Positions 39,997 through 44,260 of a DNA stretch of 44,260 bases are shown here, piece by piece. The stretch's first letter is position 1, and every line of letters starts with the position of its first letter. The DNA comes from Eubacterium sp. GTDB taxonomy: Bacteria; Bacillota; Clostridia; Oscillospirales; Acutalibacteraceae. The stretch is from contig JAFWKC010000008.1 of assembly GCA_017514345.1 (NCBI GenBank), forward strand, positions 1 to 44,260, in the 5' to 3' direction. Both the position numbers and the translations under genes were made by a program. The notes beneath the pieces were generated by a model that did not search any database, had not been told where the DNA came from, and saw nothing but the letters and a program-made list of their open reading frames with translations.

Positions 39997-40025
39997 AAGA
40001 GCAATCTCATCGCGAGATTGCTCTT
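39997..40025. terminator. Bidirectional terminator
   Basis: 12-bp stem AAGAGCAATCTC / GAGATTGCTCTT with loop ATCGC between convergent genes; A-rich on one side and TTAAATTATA on the other. Confidence 0.82.
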
Positions 40026-40038
40026 AAATTATACCGTG

Positions 40039-40614
40039 CTATACTATCATACCCTGCTCAATCCACTGCATAACGGCGGGGTATTCCTCTTTGTACGCGT
40101 CAAGTCGCTCCGTGTTTGAGTCGACGAACGCCTGAAATTCGTCCGTATCCTCAAAGGCGAAGGTGAAATCCTGCTCAAAATCGTACGTTGCCGAGAAGAA
40201 GTAATCGAACAAATCGTCAGCCGAAAACAGCTCGAGCAGCTTATCTGCGACAATTTCAGTCGTGTAGTCGAGTGCGTTTTTAATCGTGATGTCGTCGTCC
40301 TCGTCGTCCGTGTCGATTTCGGGATTTTCGTAGCAGTAGTCGATGATTTTGTCCTCGCCGATGCCGAGGTTCTGAAGATGCTCGCGGACGTCCTCAAAAT
40401 CAGTTTCGTTCACCTCGTCATAAAGACGGTAAACGAACTCGCCGATTATATTCTGTACGGCAAGCGCCTTGAAGATGCAGTCAACCTCGTTATCGGGTTC
40501 GTCGGTAATTACAAAGCCGTCCTCGTCAAAGTTATCCCATATCAGATTGTACAAAGGGGTGAACTTTTCCTTTTCTTCAAAAATTGCTTCGTTGATGTAA
40601 TTTGCTAAGTCCAT
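40039..40614 (-). CDS. Acidic cytoplasmic protein, unknown function
   Basis: 191 aa, very rich in Asp and Glu (for example DTDDEDDD near residue 101-108), predicted mostly helical, no membrane segment, signal or known motif. ATG follows GTGGAGAAA; a consensus promoter lies upstream at 40644-40672. Single-gene unit ending at the bidirectional terminator. Not recognised. Confidence 0.7.
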   Translation of the reverse strand: MDLANYINEAIFEEKEKFTPLYNLIWDNFDEDGFVITDEPDNEVDCIFKALAVQNIIGEFVYRLYDEVNETDFEDVREHLQNLGIGEDKIIDYCYENPEIDTDDEDDDITIKNALDYTTEIVADKLLELFSADDLFDYFFSATYDFEQDFTFAFEDTDEFQAFVDSNTERLDAYKEEYPAVMQWIEQGMIV

Positions 40615-40643
40615 GATTTTTCTCCACTTGTTTTATTACCACT

Positions 40644-40672
40644 ATTGTATACTATATTGTGACATATTTCAA
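40644..40672 (-). promoter_or_regulatory. Promoter of the acidic protein gene
   Basis: On the minus strand TTGAAA (40667-40672), 17-bp spacer, TACAAT (40644-40649). Its -35 is 2 bp from the -35 of the divergent promoter. Confidence 0.75.
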
Positions 40673-40674
40673 TG

Positions 40675-40703
40675 TTGCAATACAAATAATTTTAGGATAT
40701 AAT
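40675..40703 (+). promoter_or_regulatory. Promoter of the aldose epimerase family gene
   Basis: TTGCAA (40675-40680), 17-bp spacer, TATAAT (40698-40703). Start near 40710, so the leader is only about 12 nt, with GGTGAT as ribosome site. Confidence 0.75.
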
Positions 40704-40721
40704 ATAATTTGGTGATGTTAT

Positions 40722-41597
40722 ATGAAATTTGAAATTAAAAGTAACACTTCAAGCGCCGTTTTAGGACTTGACGGCGCAATGCTAAATTCGCTTAAAAAGG
40801 ACGGGCTTGAATATCTCTGGCAGGGCGACGCAAAATACTGGGGAAATCAGGCTCCCGTCTGCTTCCCGATAGTCGGCGTGCTGCCGAATAACGAGGGTAC
40901 GGCTTTCGGTAATAAATGCTGTATGAAGCGCCATGGCGTTGCAAGGATTACGCCCTTTGAGGTTTTTGAGCAGCACAAAAACTCGATTACCTTTATTCAG
41001 CGCAGCAGCGACGAAACAAAAAAGGCGTATCCGTTTGATTACGAGCTGAAAATCAAGTACACGATTGTCGGCGACACGGTTACTAACGAATACATTATTA
41101 CAAATACGGGCGCGGAAAAAATGCCGTTTGTTATCGGCGGACATCCTGCGTTTAACTGTCCGCTTTGCGACGGCGAGCAGTTCGAGGATTACAAGGTCGT
41201 TTTTGACAAGGCGATTACGCACCGTCCGCTTCGTCCCAACCACGAAACGGGAATCGTTGACGTCGGCGTGCGCTATGACGCGCTTGATAACAGCGACACG
41301 CTTCCTATGAAGCACAAGCTTTTTGAGGAGCTTGACTCGATGATTTTTGATAATATTGAAGCAAAATGCGCTACTCTTATCGGCAAAAAGGGCAGGGGCA
41401 TAAAAATCGAGTATCAGGATATGGCAAATCTGCTCATCTGGTCAGCCGTCGGCAGACCGAATTTCGTAGCGCTTGAGCCGTGGACGGGTATTTCTAACTG
41501 CTCTGATGAAAGCGATATTATCGAAAACAAGCGCGGTATGACGATACTTGAACCCGACGAAACTACAAGCTTTAAATTTAAAATTACAATGATTTAA
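40722..41597 (+). CDS. Aldose 1-epimerase family protein (LacX-like)
   Basis: 291 aa, galactose-mutarotase fold. Features: an early GAMLNSLKKDGLEYLWQGDAKYWGNQAPVCFPIVG stretch (aligned in family with substrate-contacting residues), KRHGVAR with the conserved His, a central VIGGHPAFNCPL with the second His, and the conserved Glu in NFVALEPWTGISN. Closest to the LacX/YeaD-like branch, where sugar specificity is broad or unknown; interconverts alpha and beta sugar anomers or binds hexose-phosphates. Single gene with its own promoter. Confidence 0.88.
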   Translation: MKFEIKSNTSSAVLGLDGAMLNSLKKDGLEYLWQGDAKYWGNQAPVCFPIVGVLPNNEGTAFGNKCCMKRHGVARITPFEVFEQHKNSITFIQRSSDETKKAYPFDYELKIKYTIVGDTVTNEYIITNTGAEKMPFVIGGHPAFNCPLCDGEQFEDYKVVFDKAITHRPLRPNHETGIVDVGVRYDALDNSDTLPMKHKLFEELDSMIFDNIEAKCATLIGKKGRGIKIEYQDMANLLIWSAVGRPNFVALEPWTGISNCSDESDIIENKRGMTILEPDETTSFKFKITMI

Positions 41598-41653
41598 CAA
41601 TAAGTTAAAAATTGTCTGTTATATTTTAGAAAAACAATTTACGAGGGAAAGCT

Positions 41654-42673
41654 ATGAATAAATACAAAAGCATTATTGCGGTAATAGCCGCTTTAGTTCT
41701 TGTTTGCTCACTTATTGCCTGCACACAGAAGGCGCCGACAGAAAGTGTAACGCAGGCTGTTACCGACGAAAACGGCGAGCCTGTTACGGGTGAAAACGGC
41801 GAGTTAATAACCGAGGAGATTGAAGCTCAGGTCGTAACCGACCAGAACGGCGCGCCCGTTACAGAGGTCGTAACAGACGGACAGGGCAAGCCCGTAACGA
41901 CGGTCAAGGACGGTCAGTACCAGAACGTAACTCAGGTTGTGACGCAGCGTACTGGAGGAAGTCCGACTGCGCCGACTACTGGAAAAAGCTCGGGCGGCTC
42001 AAAAACCACCACGACAAAAAAGAAGAAGTCAAATACTACGACGAAGAAAGGCTCAAAGACCACGACGAAAAAGACGCCGACTAAAAAGCCTGAAGCTCCT
42101 TCGACACCGTCGGGGCTTACTGCGAAGAACGTTACCGTAAATTCGGCAACGCTTTCGTGGAAAAACGTTAGCTGCTCAGGCTATGAGGCGGAAATTTCGC
42201 AGGACGGTCAGACGTACACCTCTGTGTCAAACAACCTGACGAATAATTCCGTTAAGGTTGAAAAGCTTATTTCTAATACGGAATATAAATTCAGGGTAAG
42301 AGCGTTTAACACTAACTCGGCTGGAACGAGCGTTTCGGAATGGGCTTACGGCGATTTCAAAACTAAGCTCAACACCGAATCGCACTATATCACCTTCAAG
42401 ATTAAGCTTCCGCTTTCGGGTAATCAGGACGACGTGCTTGTTATCAAGGTTAACGACGACACGTACGAGGAAAACGTTAAGCTCGACGGCTCAACGTACA
42501 CCTTCAAAACGACAAAGAAGTACAAGGCAGCCGATAAGAAAAACTTAATCAAGTACAGCATCTCGCTCAAGAATAACCAATCGAGCTTCAGCGGTGAAAC
42601 TGACAAAACTCAGGTTGCCGTTGATATCTCAGGCGGCGAAATCAACATTCTTGACGGCGAAGACGACGAATAA
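41654..42673 (+). CDS. Lipoprotein with degenerate repeats, Lys/Thr linker and FN3 domain
   Basis: 339 aa. Lipobox LIAC with Cys at residue 23 (VCSLIACTQK). Residues about 30-100 are repeats of the form V-T-D-x-N/Q-G-x-P-V-T; about 105-145 a Thr/Lys/Ser linker suited to span the wall; about 148-237 one fibronectin type III domain (PSTPSGLTAKNVTVNSATLSW, YKFRVRAFN); then a beta-rich domain ending in GEDDE. ATG follows GAGGGAAAG. Surface-exposed, perhaps binding; no enzyme motif. Confidence 0.85.
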   Translation: MNKYKSIIAVIAALVLVCSLIACTQKAPTESVTQAVTDENGEPVTGENGELITEEIEAQVVTDQNGAPVTEVVTDGQGKPVTTVKDGQYQNVTQVVTQRTGGSPTAPTTGKSSGGSKTTTTKKKKSNTTTKKGSKTTTKKTPTKKPEAPSTPSGLTAKNVTVNSATLSWKNVSCSGYEAEISQDGQTYTSVSNNLTNNSVKVEKLISNTEYKFRVRAFNTNSAGTSVSEWAYGDFKTKLNTESHYITFKIKLPLSGNQDDVLVIKVNDDTYEENVKLDGSTYTFKTTKKYKAADKKNLIKYSISLKNNQSSFSGETDKTQVAVDISGGEINILDGEDDE

Positions 42674-42676
42674 ACA

Positions 42677-42702
42677 AAAGGGCAAGCGCTGACTTGCCCT
42701 TT
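42677..42702 (+). terminator. Intrinsic terminator after the lipoprotein gene
   Basis: 10-bp stem AAAGGGCAAG / CTTGCCCTTT with loop CGCTGA, followed by TTATTG; a short T tract, so termination may be partial and allow read-through into rlmD 20 bp further. Confidence 0.75.
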
Positions 42703-42722
42703 ATTGATAGCACGGGTAAATT

Positions 42723-44069
42723 ATGGATATAAAGAAGAACGACGACATAATTCTTGATATTGAAAATATGACTAACGAGGGCTCGGCAGTCGGTCACTAT
42801 GACGGTATTGCCGTGTTCGTCCGCGGCGCCGTTACGGGCGACAGGATTGTCGCGCATATTATAAAAACCTCAAAGCGCTACTGCATCGGGATTGTAAAGG
42901 ATATTATCACAAAATCACCGAGCCGTATAGAAAGCGACTGTCCCGTTTCGGCAAAATGCGGCGGCTGCTCTTTCCGCGAAATGACGTACGACGAGGAGCT
43001 TCGCTTCAAAAAAAGCAGAGTTGAGGACGCCGTAAAGAGAATAGGACATCTTGACGTTCCCGTAAACTCCGTTATCGGCGCAGACAGGCTCGACCACTAC
43101 AGAAACAAGGCGCAGTATCCCGTCGTTATCAACGGCGGCGAGCTGACGGCAGGCTTTTACGCCTACAAGAGTCACAGGATTATTCCGTGCGCTTCGTGCA
43201 GGCTTCAGGCGCCTGAATTTGAAGAATGCCTTGACGCTTTTTCGCGTTGGTTAAAGGCCGCCGACGTGACCTCGTATGACGAAAGCACGGGCAGGGGACA
43301 GCTCCGTCACATTTATCTTCGCAAAACCTCGCTTGGTGAAATTATGGCGTGCGCTGTGATTAACGGCAGCGAGGTGCCTATGCAGCAGGTGCTTATTGAC
43401 GAGCTTTGCAAAATCGACGGTATGCGGAGCGTTTGCGTTAACTTCAACACGCAAAACAGCAACGTTATTCTCAGTGCAGACACGGAAATCCTTTGGGGAA
43501 GCGACACGATTTGCGACGTTCTGCTCGGAAAGAAATTTGAAATTTCACCGAACTCATTTTATCAGGTTAATCACGACCAGTGCGAAAAGCTATACAAAAA
43601 AGCCGCAGAATATGCTGAGCTCAGCGGCAGCGAAACGCTTCTTGACCTTTACTGCGGCGCAGGCACGATAGGGCTGACTATGGCGGACAGCGTGAAGGCG
43701 CTTTACGGAATTGAGATTATTCCGCAGGCTGTCAAAAACGCCGCAAAAAACGCAGAAATTAACGGTATTACGAACGCCGAATTCATTTGCGGCGACGCGA
43801 ATTACGGCGCAGAGGTGCTCAGAAAACGCGGCGTAAAGGCCGACGTCGTTATCCTCGACCCTCCCCGCAAGGGCTGTTCACCCGACCTGCTCGACACGGT
43901 GTGCAGTATAGCGCCGAAGCGCATTGTTTACGTTTCGTGCGACAGCGCAACGCTCGCACGCGATTTGGAAATACTCAGCAAAAAAGGCTACACCGCAGCC
44001 GAAATCACGCCAGTTGATATGTTCCCACGAACACCTCATATAGAGTGTGTATGTAAACTATATTGTTGA
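42723..44069 (+). CDS. rlmD: 23S rRNA (uracil-C5)-methyltransferase, RlmD/RumA family
   Basis: 448 aa. N-terminal TRAM domain (1-62), iron-sulfur cysteines C73, C79 and C82 (CPVSAKCGGC) with a fourth at C156/C159, SAM motif LLDLYCGAGTIGL, LDPPRKGC, and the catalytic Cys406 in YVSCDSATLARDL. Transfers a methyl group from SAM to C5 of a uridine in 23S rRNA (U1939 in E. coli); Gram-positive RlmCD or tRNA-modifying members cannot be excluded. Start ATG 42723 has only a weak ribosome site. Not clearly in an operon. Confidence 0.92.
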   Translation: MDIKKNDDIILDIENMTNEGSAVGHYDGIAVFVRGAVTGDRIVAHIIKTSKRYCIGIVKDIITKSPSRIESDCPVSAKCGGCSFREMTYDEELRFKKSRVEDAVKRIGHLDVPVNSVIGADRLDHYRNKAQYPVVINGGELTAGFYAYKSHRIIPCASCRLQAPEFEECLDAFSRWLKAADVTSYDESTGRGQLRHIYLRKTSLGEIMACAVINGSEVPMQQVLIDELCKIDGMRSVCVNFNTQNSNVILSADTEILWGSDTICDVLLGKKFEISPNSFYQVNHDQCEKLYKKAAEYAELSGSETLLDLYCGAGTIGLTMADSVKALYGIEIIPQAVKNAAKNAEINGITNAEFICGDANYGAEVLRKRGVKADVVILDPPRKGCSPDLLDTVCSIAPKRIVYVSCDSATLARDLEILSKKGYTAAEITPVDMFPRTPHIECVCKLYC

Positions 44070-44103
44070 CATAAAAACATAATAGACAACATGTGTTATT
44101 GTG

Positions 44104-44132
44104 TTGATATTAGTGGAATGCTATGATATAAT
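44104..44132 (+). promoter_or_regulatory. Promoter of the last, truncated gene
   Basis: TTGATA (44104-44109), 17-bp spacer, TATAAT (44127-44132); start near 44139. Confidence 0.75.
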
Positions 44133-44165
44133 AAGAATAATAACTGATTATGAAGGAGAGAAAAA

Positions 44166-44260
44166 ATGAAGAAATTAGTATCAGTGATGTTATCTTTGAT
44201 TATGATTATATCAATGATGGCAGGTTTACCTTTTGAAATCTATGCAACTGAGCTAAACGA
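44166..44260 (+). CDS. N-terminus of a secreted protein, cut by the window end
   Basis: 31 codons visible. ATG at 44166-44168 follows AAGGAGAG. The product is a signal peptide: KK start, hydrophobic core (LVSVMLSLIMIISMMAGL) and a likely IYA cleavage before TEL. Nothing can be said about the mature protein. Confidence 0.75.
   Translation, partial: MKKLVSVMLSLIMIISMMAGLPFEIYATELN

Noticed and set aside
40782..41315. 177-aa open frame on the minus strand
   Set aside because: Antisense shadow of the aldose epimerase family gene with Arg/Val-rich nonsense composition.
1..44260. tRNA, rRNA, IS element or prophage genes
   Set aside because: No cloverleaf with GGTTCGAATCC-type T arm, transposase or phage frame was recognised in either strand.

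Overview
The window looks like a chromosomal segment of a gut or rumen Clostridia bacterium, most like the Ruminococcus/Oscillospiraceae group. The signs are cytoplasmic enzymes of Gram-positive type, many Sec-exported surface proteins with BspA-like, FIVAR-like, InlB-like and CxxC-repeat modules, a probable dockerin/cohesin pair of secreted proteins, an LCP cell-wall protein, and strong AGGAGG ribosome sites with TTGACA/TATAAT-type promoters. No tRNA, IS element, phage gene or CRISPR array was seen. All assignments come from reading the sequence; no database search was run.

Layout. (a) 1-2.2 kb, minus strand: a secreted multi-domain protein followed by a 52-aa peptide gene. (b) 2.3-8.2 kb: a complete D-glucuronate route to pyruvate and glyceraldehyde-3-phosphate in convergent units: uxuA plus a PspC-like gene on the plus strand; uxaC, a 2-keto-3-deoxygluconate kinase, a KDPG aldolase and an SDR-type fructuronate reductase on the minus strand. 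(c) 8.2-12.4 kb, minus strand: a tight four-gene unit of a pyrophosphatase-like/Nudix fusion, a small membrane exporter, a nucleotidyltransferase and a membrane-anchored GH27 alpha-galactosidase with an inserted beta-sandwich. (d) 12.6-32.4 kb: the most unusual region. A 2535-aa secreted repeat protein (minus) and a 2138-aa secreted protein (plus) diverge from a 758-bp intergenic region. The plus-strand run continues with a 353-aa cohesin-like/X-module/dockerin protein, a 1199-aa cohesin-like/CxxC-repeat protein and a 35-aa peptide. (e) 32.7-34.7 kb, minus strand: an LCP-family gene, a 102-bp tandem repeat and the RNase P RNA. (f) 34.7-36.7 kb: an IolJ-like aldolase and an IolC-like kinase. 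(g) 36.9-40.0 kb: two zinc-ribbon membrane proteins flanking a PAP2 phosphatase. (h) 40.0-44.3 kb: an acidic orphan, an aldose epimerase family protein, an FN3 lipoprotein, the rRNA methyltransferase RlmD, and the start of another secreted protein.

How it fits together. The sugar genes suggest a life on plant polymers: alpha-galactosidase, uronate catabolism, an epimerase and an inositol-type kinase/aldolase. The 12.6-32.4 kb genes look like a highly expressed extracellular structural system. Two of its proteins end in near-identical X-module plus dockerin tails (a gapless 446-bp DNA duplication), and two carry cohesin-like modules. I consider this, with the two short peptides sharing a gapless Y-x2-P-E-x-I-V-x6-D-V-x3-S motif and each encoded just downstream of a large secreted protein, the best candidate here for an undescribed system.

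The intergenic DNA carries several dispersed repeat families: GGGCGGATACCATCCGCCC hairpins, GAATACTGAATAC strings next to terminators, CTCGGTCACATAC elements, and UUCG-capped hairpins between the secreted-protein genes.
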